This document shows positions 1 through 6,773 of a stretch of 64,000 nt of DNA, in pieces (the stretch's first letter is position 1; each line of letters begins with the position of its first letter). The notes beneath the pieces were generated by a model, which saw only the letters and a program-made list of their open reading frames with translations, searched no databases and had not been told where the DNA came from. The DNA is from Martelella limonii (GTDB taxonomy: Bacteria > Pseudomonadota > Alphaproteobacteria > Rhizobiales > Rhizobiaceae): NCBI RefSeq assembly GCF_013344475.1, contig NZ_JABUOU010000001.1:124001-188000 (forward strand), written 5' to 3'. The translations under genes were made by a program, and so were the position numbers.

Positions 1-42
1 ACCCATCAACGGCGTTTTTTTACATCTTGATGCACTTAAGTG

Positions 43-68
43 TGAACTTTTCGTTTACTTGCCGCGTT
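43..68 (+). promoter_or_regulatory. possible EcfG-type promoter for the small membrane protein gene
   Basis: TGAAC (43-47), 17 nt, then CGTT (65-68). The alphaproteobacterial general-stress sigma factor EcfG recognises GGAAC-N16/17-CGTT, so this has one mismatch in the -35 element. It lies 25 nt upstream of the ATG at 94, a sensible distance. The assignment rests on motif resemblance only. Confidence 0.3.
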
Positions 69-93
69 ACTACTCCAAACCGGAGACTAAACA

Positions 94-261
94 ATGTTTG
101 AATATCTGCCTCTCATCGCATTTCAGATCGCATTCGCGGCAGCAGGCCTTGCTATTCTTTACCGGATCGTCGGTGGCAAGCTCTCCGCAGCAGAAGCAAC
201 AGCGCGCAAACCCACCCATGGCGAAATCTTTCGTCGGGCTGCGAACACATCGCACGCCTGA
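94..261 (+). CDS. small single-span membrane protein (55 aa), hypothetical
   Basis: Small ORF with ATG at 94, a GGAG Shine-Dalgarno at 82-85 and TGA at 259-261. The product is 55 aa. It opens with a hydrophobic segment of about 20 residues (roughly 4-24, rich in Leu, Ile, Ala and Phe). A short basic tail ends in RRAANTSHA, which suggests one membrane span with a cytoplasmic C-terminus. I do not recognise a named family. A longer ORF in another frame (59-277) overlaps it but has a low-complexity composition and no ribosome site. It may be driven by the EcfG-like promoter just upstream. Real-gene status rests on the start signals and the membrane-protein composition. Confidence 0.55.
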   Translation: MFEYLPLIAFQIAFAAAGLAILYRIVGGKLSAAEATARKPTHGEIFRRAANTSHA

Positions 262-288
262 GTACAGGCAAGCATAAGGGTGACGCTT

Positions 289-1125
289 TCAGGCGTCGCC
301 TTCTCCTGCTTGATGTGTTGTCAGCCGTTCCGCCTCGCTTCCGTCCAGTCTTGGATAGTCGAACGTGCCGTTCAGCAAGACTTCCTCCGCCGCCTGCTTC
401 AGCCCGGCAAGTGCTGCGCGCGCAAATGAGCCCCCCACGCTGATGCGCTTGACCCCGATCTTTTCAAGCTCGGCGACCGTGTAGTTCCTGCCTTTCAGCC
501 CCATCACCACATTCACCGGCCTTGAAACTGCGCTGCAAACCTTTTCGATCGCGTCGAGATCTGGAAGACCCGGCGCGTAAAGCACGTCTGCGCCCGCGTC
601 TTCGAACGCCTGAAGCCGCCGGATTGTGTCGTCGAGGTCAGGCCGTCCCCACAGAAAGTTCTCCGCGCGCGCCGTCAACAAAAAGGGCAGGCCGGCTCTG
701 GCTTCTGCTGCGGCGCGCACGCGGGCAACGGCAAGCTCGAACGGGTAGATCGGCGCGTCTTCCCGCCCGCTTGCATCCTCGATCGAACCCCCGACCAGGC
801 CCGCTTCGCAGGCGCGCCGGATCGTCAAGGCGCAGTCTTCCGGCGAATCGCCGAAGCCGTTCTCAAGATCGGCGGAGACAGGAAGATGCGTTGCCGCGAC
901 GATTGCTGCCGCATTCGTCAGGATGGTCTCGCGGCTGAGCGCTGCGTGCGAATCGCGCTCTCCAAGGGAAAAGGCGAGCCCAGCACTGGTCGTCGCGAGC
1001 GCCTTGAAGCCGAGGCTTGTGAGAAACCTCGCTGTCCCGGCATCCCAAGGATTTGGCATAACGAAAGCGCGCTTCCCGTCGTGAAGGCTTCTGAACGCTT
1101 CGTATTTCTCCTGCTGACTGGCCAT
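289..1125 (-). CDS. isocitrate lyase/PEP mutase family protein
   Basis: 278-aa TIM-barrel enzyme of the isocitrate lyase/phosphoenolpyruvate mutase superfamily, whose members cleave or form C-C or C-P bonds in 2-oxo or 2-hydroxy acids using Mg2+. Visible family blocks are FVMPNPWDAGTARFL (about 21-35), TTSAGLAFSLG (45-55), SADLENGFGD (84-93, acidic Mg site), GGSIEDASG, LTARAENF and a late ISVGGS. It lacks the KKCGH catalytic signature of true isocitrate and methylisocitrate lyases, so an oxaloacetate decarboxylase or PEP-mutase-like role is more likely; the substrate cannot be told. The start at 1125 follows a GGGGAAA ribosome site and drops a 24-residue extension with no coding character. 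It converges on the small gene ending at 261. Confidence 0.85.
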   Translation of the reverse strand: MASQQEKYEAFRSLHDGKRAFVMPNPWDAGTARFLTSLGFKALATTSAGLAFSLGERDSHAALSRETILTNAAAIVAATHLPVSADLENGFGDSPEDCALTIRRACEAGLVGGSIEDASGREDAPIYPFELAVARVRAAAEARAGLPFLLTARAENFLWGRPDLDDTIRRLQAFEDAGADVLYAPGLPDLDAIEKVCSAVSRPVNVVMGLKGRNYTVAELEKIGVKRISVGGSFARAALAGLKQAAEEVLLNGTFDYPRLDGSEAERLTTHQAGEGDA

Positions 1126-1259
1126 GATTTCCCCGTTGTTCCGAAACATATCATGAACATTGCCCTTCCGAGCGCGCCTTTGCAAGAGAAGAAGCACGCG
1201 CGGCAGCGGATCAGAACAATCGTTCGCCTGATGCGTTGGTCTTCAAAGCGGAGACATGA

Positions 1260-2288
1260 ATGTATTTCGAAAACCTCTCTCTGATATGGCTGACATTGAT
1301 CTTTCTCGCGGCCGGGGCCGTCATTCTCGGTTGCGGTGTGAGGATCACGGATGTGGCGGATCGTATCGCTGACCGGACGGGACTCGGGGAGGCGCTGATC
1401 GGCGGCCTGCTCCTCGGAGCCGCCACCTCACTTTCCGGCACCGTGGTCTCGGTGACGTCGGCCCTTGACGGACGGGCGTCGCTCAGCTTTTCAAACGCCG
1501 TGGGCGGCATAGCCGTCCAGACCGCATTTCTGGCGCTGGCAGATATGATCTATCGCCGGGTGAACCTGGAACACGCGGCGGCTGATCTTTCCAATCTCTT
1601 TCAGGGCGCGCTGCTGGTGCTTCTGCTCGGCATGCCGCTTCTGGCCTATGCCGCACCCGAGATCACGCTGTTTGCCGTAAGCCCCGTCTCGCTTGCGATC
1701 TTCGGGGTTTATATTGCCGGTGCAGTGGCGTCCAAGCGCGTGCGCGACGAACCCATGTGGCACCCTGTCGGCACGCATGAAACGCGAACCGATCAGCCGG
1801 AAGAGGAGGCGACAGATGCGGGAAGCAACGTCGGGATCTTTGCCTTTTTCGCGCTGCTGATGGTGGTCATGGGGCTTTGCGGCTATGTGATTTCGCAGAT
1901 TGCCGGTGTGATCACCGATCGCTACAGCCTGTCGGCCTCGCTGGTGGGCGCGCTTTTGACCGCCGTCGTCACATCGCTTCCGGAACTGGTGACGACGCTT
2001 GCCGCCGTTCGGCGCGGCGCGCTTCAGCTTGCCGTCGGCGGCATCATTGGCGGCAACACCTTCGACACCCTGTTCTTGACGTTGTCAGATGTGGCCTATC
2101 GTGATGGGTCGCTCTATCATGCCATTGCCCGCGAAGACCTGCTCTGGCTCGCCGTGGGGCTTTCCTCCACGGCGATCCTTCTTCTCGGCCTCATCGTGCG
2201 GCAGAAGGCCGGACCCGGCAGGATCGGGTTCGAGAGCGTGGGCATCCTCCTGCTTTACTGCGGCGCCGTCGCGGTCACCGCGCTGTGA
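1260..2288 (+). CDS. sodium/calcium exchanger family (CaCA) antiporter
   Basis: 342-aa polytopic membrane protein with the two inverted alpha-repeats of the Ca2+/cation antiporter superfamily. They lie at about residues 53-90 (GAATSLSGTVVSVTSA...) and 231-272 (VVTSLPELVTTLAA...GGIIGGNTFDTLF), separated by an acidic cytoplasmic loop (about 160-190). The second repeat keeps the ion-binding Pro-Glu pair (TSLPEL). The first has Ser-Gly at that place, so one usual cation-coordinating carboxylate is missing. The family exchanges Na+ or H+ for Ca2+ or another cation across the inner membrane. ATG at 1260 follows GGAG. The substrate is uncertain because of the altered first repeat. Confidence 0.82.
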   Translation: MYFENLSLIWLTLIFLAAGAVILGCGVRITDVADRIADRTGLGEALIGGLLLGAATSLSGTVVSVTSALDGRASLSFSNAVGGIAVQTAFLALADMIYRRVNLEHAAADLSNLFQGALLVLLLGMPLLAYAAPEITLFAVSPVSLAIFGVYIAGAVASKRVRDEPMWHPVGTHETRTDQPEEEATDAGSNVGIFAFFALLMVVMGLCGYVISQIAGVITDRYSLSASLVGALLTAVVTSLPELVTTLAAVRRGALQLAVGGIIGGNTFDTLFLTLSDVAYRDGSLYHAIAREDLLWLAVGLSSTAILLLGLIVRQKAGPGRIGFESVGILLLYCGAVAVTAL

Positions 2289-2322
2289 ATTGTCTTGCCA
2301 AATCCGTGTTCACCGTATTATC

Positions 2323-2344
2323 AATCGAACCAACCGGTTCGATT
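2323..2344. terminator. inverted repeat, likely terminator of the antiporter gene
   Basis: Perfect 9-bp arms AATCGAACC (2323-2331) and GGTTCGATT (2336-2344) around a 4-nt loop, running into TTTT. It sits 34 nt after the antiporter stop and 23 nt before the GST start. The run of T suggests a rho-independent terminator. The AACCGGTT-like core could equally be an operator for the downstream GST gene. Confidence 0.5.
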
Positions 2345-2367
2345 TTAGGTTCATAAAGGTGGTTCAG

Positions 2368-3045
2368 ATGCTGGTTCACTATCTTGAAGACTCCCGCGCA
2401 CATCGGATTTTGTGGCTGCTGGAGGAGCTCGGGGTCGAGTACGAAGTGAAGCGCTACAAGCGGGGAGAGAATATGAGTGCCCCTGCGGAACTGCGCCGGA
2501 TCCACCCTCTCGGCAAATCCCCGGTCATAGAGGATGACGGTCATGTGGTCGCGGAAAGTGCCGCGATCGTCGAATACATCATCGACCGGTATGGCCGCGA
2601 CAGCGGCCTGCGGCCGGAGCCGGGAACAGACGAGGCGCTGCGCTACCGCTACTGGATGAATTATTCGGAAGGATCCGCCATGCCGCTTCTGGTCATGAAG
2701 CTGGTGTTCCAGAAGATACCGGAACAGGCGCCGTGGCTCCTCAAGCCACTGATGAAGAGGATTTCAAAGGCTGTGAACTCGACGCTCACCGATCCCCAGC
2801 TCAAGACCCACGGCGCTTTCTGGGAAAGCGAATTGCAGCGCGATGGCTGGTTTGCCGGTCCGAACTTCACGGCGGCCGACATCATGATGAGCTTTCCGAT
2901 CGAAACCGGAATGGAGCGAATTGCCTTCGAACAGCGACCGCATGCATTGGTCGAGTTCCTGCAGAAGATCCATGCCCGCTCGGCATACCGTCACGCGCTG
3001 CAGCGCGGCGGCGCCTATCGCTACGGCGGAAACCCGATGTCCTGA
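2368..3045 (+). CDS. glutathione S-transferase family protein
   Basis: 225-aa soluble glutathione transferase. The N-terminal thioredoxin-like domain (about 1-80) begins MLVHYLEDSRAHRILWLLEE, with Ser9 of the SRA motif in the place of the catalytic residue. It then carries GKSPVIEDDG and the glutathione-binding Glu-Ser pair (VVAESAAIVEYI). An all-helical C-terminal domain follows, including FTAADIMMSFP. The natural start is the ATG at 2368, after AAAGGTGG; upstream codons in the same open frame belong to a shadow of the antiporter gene. Glutathione transferases conjugate or reduce electrophiles in the cytoplasm. The specific substrate cannot be predicted. Confidence 0.9.
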   Translation: MLVHYLEDSRAHRILWLLEELGVEYEVKRYKRGENMSAPAELRRIHPLGKSPVIEDDGHVVAESAAIVEYIIDRYGRDSGLRPEPGTDEALRYRYWMNYSEGSAMPLLVMKLVFQKIPEQAPWLLKPLMKRISKAVNSTLTDPQLKTHGAFWESELQRDGWFAGPNFTAADIMMSFPIETGMERIAFEQRPHALVEFLQKIHARSAYRHALQRGGAYRYGGNPMS

Positions 3046-3181
3046 ACCCGAAGTTCGGGAAGGGAACGTTCGTCCGGCGGTGTCGCCTGTTGCATGACGC
3101 AGGTGGAAACGCCGGACGTCCTCGAAAATGCGTACAGGACAATTCGAGCGGGCTCGCCTTCCGGCGGACGATGGCGCCTCT

Positions 3182-4192
3182 CTAGACGGCCATTCCCATT
3201 CCGGCTTCCCTGCCGACCATGCGCGCCTGGCGGCGCTGGGCACGCTCCTGCTGTGGCGAACAGCGGTAGATCTCGCGGTAGCATTTGGAAAAATGCGATG
3301 CCGAGACGAAACCGCAGGCAACGGCCACATCGACCACCGGCATGGTGGACTGCGCAAGGAGGCGGCGCGCCCGGTCAAGCCGGATTTCGAGATAGTAGCG
3401 CGCCGGCGAGCGGCCCATGTCCTGACGGAACAGACGTTCGATCTGGCGTCGCGAGAGGCCGACCGCGTCGGCGATTTCGACGAGCGTCAGCGGCTCGGCA
3501 AGGTTTGCCTCCATCAGTTCGATGATCTGCAGCACCTTGCCGTTCTGCACGCCGAGGCGGGCACTCAGCGGCAGACGCTGGCGCTCGCTCGAGAGCCGGA
3601 CGCGATCGGTAAGGGCCTGCTCGCATATGGCGTTCACGAGGCCTTCTCCAAACTCTCTTCCGATCAGATAGAGCATCATGTCGAGCGAAGCCGTGCCGCC
3701 GGCGGAGGTGTAGATGTTGCGGTCGATCACGAACAGATCGGCATGGGCATCGATTTCCGGCCAGGTTTCGGTAAAGCCCGGCATGTTTTCCCAGTGGATG
3801 GCGCAGCGCCGCCCCTTCAGAAGTCCCGCGCGTGCCAGAAGGTGGGAGCCCGTGCACATCGCGCCAATGCCGCAGCCGCGGTTGTTGAGTTCGCGCAGCC
3901 AGGCTTCGAAGGACTTGTTGTAATAGTCCTCGACATCGATGCCGGAGCACACCAGCACCAGATCCGGCCGTCTTTCGCCCATCAGCGCCCGCCGCTCGTC
4001 GCTGAGAGACGTGTCGGGATCGATCGCGATACCGCTCGAAGAACAGACCCTTGCGCCGGTATCGGAAGCGATGCGCCAGCGATAGGCCTCGTAACCGAGC
4101 ATGCGGTTGGCGATGCGAAGCACCTCCACGGCGCTCGTGAACGGCAGCAGTGAAAATTGCGGGACGAGATAGAAGACAAAGGATCGAACCAT
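3182..4192 (-). CDS. GlxA family AraC-type transcriptional regulator
   Basis: 336-aa regulator with an N-terminal DJ-1/PfpI-like domain (about 1-190, nucleophile-elbow Cys113 in AMCTGSHLLA) and a C-terminal AraC DNA-binding domain. Two helix-turn-helix units are at about 236-257 (LVEIADAVGLSRRQIERLF) and 285-308 (VVDVAVACGFVSASHFSKCY). The family is typified by regulators of arginine, carnitine and glycine-betaine catabolism. I chose ATG at 4192 because the sequence from VRSFVFYLVPQFSL onward matches the usual family N-terminus. The frame stays open to 4411, and Met codons at 4363 and 4411 are possible longer starts; no start has a strong ribosome site. It converges on the GST gene. Confidence 0.85.
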   Translation of the reverse strand: MVRSFVFYLVPQFSLLPFTSAVEVLRIANRMLGYEAYRWRIASDTGARVCSSSGIAIDPDTSLSDERRALMGERRPDLVLVCSGIDVEDYYNKSFEAWLRELNNRGCGIGAMCTGSHLLARAGLLKGRRCAIHWENMPGFTETWPEIDAHADLFVIDRNIYTSAGGTASLDMMLYLIGREFGEGLVNAICEQALTDRVRLSSERQRLPLSARLGVQNGKVLQIIELMEANLAEPLTLVEIADAVGLSRRQIERLFRQDMGRSPARYYLEIRLDRARRLLAQSTMPVVDVAVACGFVSASHFSKCYREIYRCSPQQERAQRRQARMVGREAGMGMAV

Positions 4193-4393
4193 ATGGGACA
4201 CCGCCGCGCTGAGAGCCGGATCTACGGCTTGAGAAAGCTCAATTTCTGCAAGAAACCCGGACGCCAATTGCCTGTTAGCGACATTGACACAGACAATTGC
4301 GGCGGAAAAGGGCAGGCTCTCATCGAACGCTCTTTTTATGCGAGCAAGCGGGCTAAACCGCATCGCGTTGCGGCTGCGCGGTTTGCGAAGGAT

Positions 4394-4423
4394 CGCCTGC
4401 CAAGGGACCACCGGTGGCAGGCG
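4394..4423 (-). terminator. hairpin downstream of the small gene
   Basis: Perfect 9-bp inverted repeat CGCCTGCCA (4394-4402) / TGGCAGGCG (4415-4423) with a 12-nt loop, 9 nt beyond the stop of the 55-aa gene on the minus strand. No U-run follows, so termination is plausible but not certain. Confidence 0.4.
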
Positions 4424-4432
4424 AGCCCGCGC

Positions 4433-4600
4433 TCAGTCGTTGCGCCAGTAGCGGTCATCCTCGAAGACATCGCTGCGCAGATGCTGGGGCACCCGCTTGA
4501 CGCCCTCTGACCGCCAATCCGCATCGGCGGGCTTTCGCTGAATGGCGGAAACGTTGAGGATCGGGGTGATCAGATGACGCAGTATCACAAACAGTCCCAT
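4433..4600 (-). CDS. small hypothetical protein (55 aa)
   Basis: ATG at 4600 is preceded by a strong AGGAG ribosome site (ACAGGAGAAAAGCC just upstream on the minus strand). The product starts MGLFVILRHLITPIL, a short hydrophobic stretch. It ends in a charged region with VPQHLRSDVFEDDRYWRND. I do not recognise the family. The C-terminal acidic/aromatic tail vaguely recalls short rhizobial proteins of the DUF1127 kind, but the diagnostic motif is absent. It is divergent from the LysR gene at 4713 and ends about 240 nt upstream of the GlxA start, so it could be the first gene of that transcript. The strong start signal is the main argument for a real gene. Confidence 0.6.
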   Translation of the reverse strand: MGLFVILRHLITPILNVSAIQRKPADADWRSEGVKRVPQHLRSDVFEDDRYWRND

Positions 4601-4712
4601 GGCTTTTCTCCTGTCCTCGGGTGTTGTCTGCAAGGGTAAGCACCTTTGACAATCAATCAAACGAAATGGTATTATGGTTTAGATCAATTTTATTGAACTT
4701 CAGGAGGCCGCG

Positions 4713-5639
4713 ATGGCGCTCAATCTCCAGACACCCCTGCCGGTGCTCGACAACGACATCCTCAGGACCTTCGTTGCGATCGCCGAGACCGGAAGTTTTT
4801 CGGGTGCTGCCGAAGTGGTTTTCCGGACGCCCTCGGCGGTCTCGATGCAGATCAAGCGGCTGGAGGAGCAGGTCGGCGTGTCGCTCTTCGTGCGCGACGC
4901 CCGCTCGGTGCGGCTGACGCGCAGTGGTGAGACGCTGCTTGCCTATGCGCGTCGCATTCTGGCACTTTCCAACGAGGCGATGTCGCGCTTCCGCCATCCT
5001 GCGATGCGCGGGGTGGTCCGCCTCGGCGCCACTGACGATATGGGCGAGCGAATCCTCCCCACGGTTCTGAAGCGCTTTGCGGAAGCGTTTCCAAGCGTGA
5101 TGGTCGATGTCACGATCGACAATTCGATCGGTCTTTCAAAGCGGCTGCGTGAACAGCGTCTCGACCTTACCCTGTTGAACGCAGAGGATCTGCCCGGCAA
5201 GGACGAAGACAGCGAACTGATCATGCGCGAGCGCCTCGTCTGGGTCGGCGCGCGATGCGGAACGGCCTATCTGCGGGAACCGCTGCCGATTTCGATGTGG
5301 GAAAGCAGTTGCTGCTGGCGCCATGAGGCAGAGCGTGCGCTTTCCGAGGCTGGACGGACCTATCGTGTGGCCTATCTCAGCGCCTCCACGATGGTCCAGC
5401 GCGCAGCCGTGACATCCGATCTCGCGGTGGCGCCCATGGCGGTCTACTACGTTTCGGAGGACATGGAAGTGCTGGGTCCGGAGCAGGGGCTGCCCGAACT
5501 CGGCTTTTACGATATCAGGCTGAAGCTCTCCGATCAGCGCGGCGAATTGATCGATGCCGTGGCAGATGCAATCCGCCACGCGCTTCAGCCGGCACAGATC
5601 GCCAACCGCGCAGCGCGTTCCGAAAAGATATGCGCCTGA
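4713..5639 (+). CDS. LysR family transcriptional regulator
   Basis: 308-aa LysR-type regulator. The winged helix-turn-helix at about residues 14-75 includes LRTFVAIAETGSFSGAAE, the recognition segment SAVSMQIKRLEEQVG and LFVRDARSVRLTRSGE. The periplasmic-binding-like effector domain follows (about 95-300). The start is well set by AGGAGG 7 nt upstream of ATG at 4713. It is divergent from the 55-aa gene; the 112-bp intergenic stretch is AT-richer than its surroundings, as expected for a promoter/operator region. LysR proteins usually control a divergent neighbour, so the small gene is a candidate target. The effector is unknown. It is convergent with exoD, only 4 nt from its stop. Confidence 0.9.
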   Translation: MALNLQTPLPVLDNDILRTFVAIAETGSFSGAAEVVFRTPSAVSMQIKRLEEQVGVSLFVRDARSVRLTRSGETLLAYARRILALSNEAMSRFRHPAMRGVVRLGATDDMGERILPTVLKRFAEAFPSVMVDVTIDNSIGLSKRLREQRLDLTLLNAEDLPGKDEDSELIMRERLVWVGARCGTAYLREPLPISMWESSCCWRHEAERALSEAGRTYRVAYLSASTMVQRAAVTSDLAVAPMAVYYVSEDMEVLGPEQGLPELGFYDIRLKLSDQRGELIDAVADAIRHALQPAQIANRAARSEKICA

Positions 5640-5643
5640 TCCG

Positions 5644-6273
5644 TCAAAATATCATGGCGATAAGCGCTCCGGCAGCAAGCAGCACCACCCCCGCGAGGAG
5701 CAGGGATACGATGCCGATGGCTATTCCCGCGATGAGGCCGTAGCCGTCGCGTTCGGTATCCGATAGGCCGATCACGGCAAGGGCGAAGGCCGGAAGCCAG
5801 TTGCCGAACGGGATCGGAATGAAGACCACGATCGAGAGAAGCAGGGCGAAGGCGCCGAGAAAGCGCTCGCCGTTCCTGGTCTTGAGAAACCAGTTGCGCG
5901 GGCGCACCGCGCTTTCGATCCATTGCAGCCATGGCAGGATGCGATCCATCAGCGCGAGGCAGCGCGCGCCATCCATGGAAAACGTCGCGATGCGATGGGG
6001 CAGCCAGACCCGCCTGCGCCGCGAGGCCATCATCTGCCAACTCACCAGAATGAGTGGAAGACCGAGCACGAGGGTTGCGCCCGGCGGCAGCGGAATGAGG
6101 TTGGGGATGGCGAAGATCACGAGAAATGCTCCGAAGGAGCGCTCCGCAAGCACACCCTCAAGCTGAATGATGCTGATGCGTCCGTCCGGTCCCGGCTGAA
6201 GCTGCCCGAGGATGGCGGAGAGTTTGACGATGTCTTCGGAAGCCGTGGTCAGCGCATTTGTCTCCTGTCTCAC
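5644..6273 (-). CDS. exoD: exopolysaccharide synthesis protein ExoD
   Basis: 209-aa inner-membrane protein matching the ExoD family. Conserved features are an N-terminal LSAILGQLQPGPDGRISI segment, GVLAERSFGAFLVIFAIPNLIPLPPG with the family Pro-rich turn, LGLPLILVSWQMM, and paired C-terminal hydrophobic segments after a basic loop (RPRNWFLKTRNGERFLG). ExoD was named in Sinorhizobium meliloti for a role in exopolysaccharide production and symbiosis; its biochemical activity is not established. Length is typical. The upstream 278-bp region shared with the entericidin gene holds DnaA-box-like repeats and an EcfG promoter facing the other way. Confidence 0.85.
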   Translation of the reverse strand: MRQETNALTTASEDIVKLSAILGQLQPGPDGRISIIQLEGVLAERSFGAFLVIFAIPNLIPLPPGATLVLGLPLILVSWQMMASRRRRVWLPHRIATFSMDGARCLALMDRILPWLQWIESAVRPRNWFLKTRNGERFLGAFALLLSIVVFIPIPFGNWLPAFALAVIGLSDTERDGYGLIAGIAIGIVSLLLAGVVLLAAGALIAMIF

Positions 6274-6346
6274 GACCTAGATAGGGTTCGCGCCGTCTCG
6301 GGAAAAGGCTTCGGTGCTGGTGAAAGGCGCGCCAGTCTCTGCCAGA

Positions 6347-6423
6347 TGTGGAAAACCCGCTTCGGATCCTGTTCAAAACCGCTTTCGATGCTGTTCACAA
6401 GCTGTGGAAAACACTGTGGAAAA
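6347..6423. repeat. cluster of DnaA-box-like 9-mers
   Basis: Three exact copies of TGTGGAAAA, the reverse complement of TTTTCCACA (consensus TTWTNCACA), lie at 6347-6355, 6403-6411 and 6415-6423. A degenerate opposite-facing CTGTTCACA lies at 6391-6399. The last two boxes are 12 bp apart. No AT-rich unwinding element or replication gene is adjacent, so an origin is not claimed. Confidence 0.45.
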
Positions 6424-6491
6424 CTTTCTGCCATCACGCTTTCCGAAGGGCTTTCGTCAGCAGAAAATTTCGCTTTGGCTGGCATGGCGTC

Positions 6492-6516
6492 GGAACTTCG
6501 CGCTCTACCGCACGTT
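6492..6516 (+). promoter_or_regulatory. EcfG (general stress sigma factor) promoter of the entericidin gene
   Basis: GGAAC (6492-6496), 16 nt, CGTT (6513-6516): an exact match to the PhyR/EcfG consensus of Alphaproteobacteria. It lies 35 nt upstream of the entericidin ATG at 6552, giving a short leader with the AGGAG ribosome site. Stress or stationary-phase induction is inferred. Confidence 0.7.
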
Positions 6517-6551
6517 TATCTGACATCCGAACGAGACATCAGGAGTTCGAA

Positions 6552-6713
6552 ATGTTCAAGGGTAAGATCATCGCAGCTTCCATCCTCTTTGCTGTCGGCA
6601 GCCTGCTCGCTTCCTGCGGCAACACGATCGAGGGCATGGGACAGGATACCGCCAACGCCATCGATGCCACGCAGAACGCAGGGCAGTCGATCGACAGCGC
6701 AGCAAGCTACTGA
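6552..6713 (+). CDS. entericidin A/B family lipoprotein
   Basis: 53-aa small lipoprotein. The signal peptide MFKGKIIAASILFAVGSLLA ends in the lipobox LASC, with Cys20 or nearby as the lipidated residue. The mature part is a short Gly/Ala/Asn/Asp-rich helix with GMGQDTANAIDATQNAG, characteristic of the entericidin family. Entericidins of E. coli are a membrane-acting antidote/toxin pair induced in stationary phase; here there is a single copy. ATG at 6552 follows AGGAG (6541-6545). An exact EcfG-type promoter precedes it and a strong terminator follows it, so it is a monocistronic stress-inducible gene by inference. Confidence 0.85.
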   Translation: MFKGKIIAASILFAVGSLLASCGNTIEGMGQDTANAIDATQNAGQSIDSAASY

Positions 6714-6730
6714 TCAATCTAGCTCATTAA

Positions 6731-6762
6731 AAAAGCCCGGGTCGCACGCCCGGGCTTTTTTT
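6731..6762. terminator. strong bidirectional rho-independent terminator
   Basis: Stem GCCCGGG (6735-6741) / CCCGGGC (6749-6755) extended by A-run and T-run pairing, followed by seven T (6756-6762) on the plus strand and by a U-run on the minus strand. It serves the entericidin gene and probably the convergent Gfo/Idh/MocA gene ending at 6774. Confidence 0.85.
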
Positions 6763-6773
6763 GTGCTTAACTT

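Noticed and set aside
59-277. 72-codon frame overlapping the 55-aa membrane protein gene
   Set aside because: No ribosome site and no coding character; the frame starting at 94 is better supported.
6347-6423. DnaA-box cluster as the chromosomal origin
   Set aside because: No AT-rich unwinding region, no dnaA/hemE/parAB or repABC neighbours; reported only as a box cluster.
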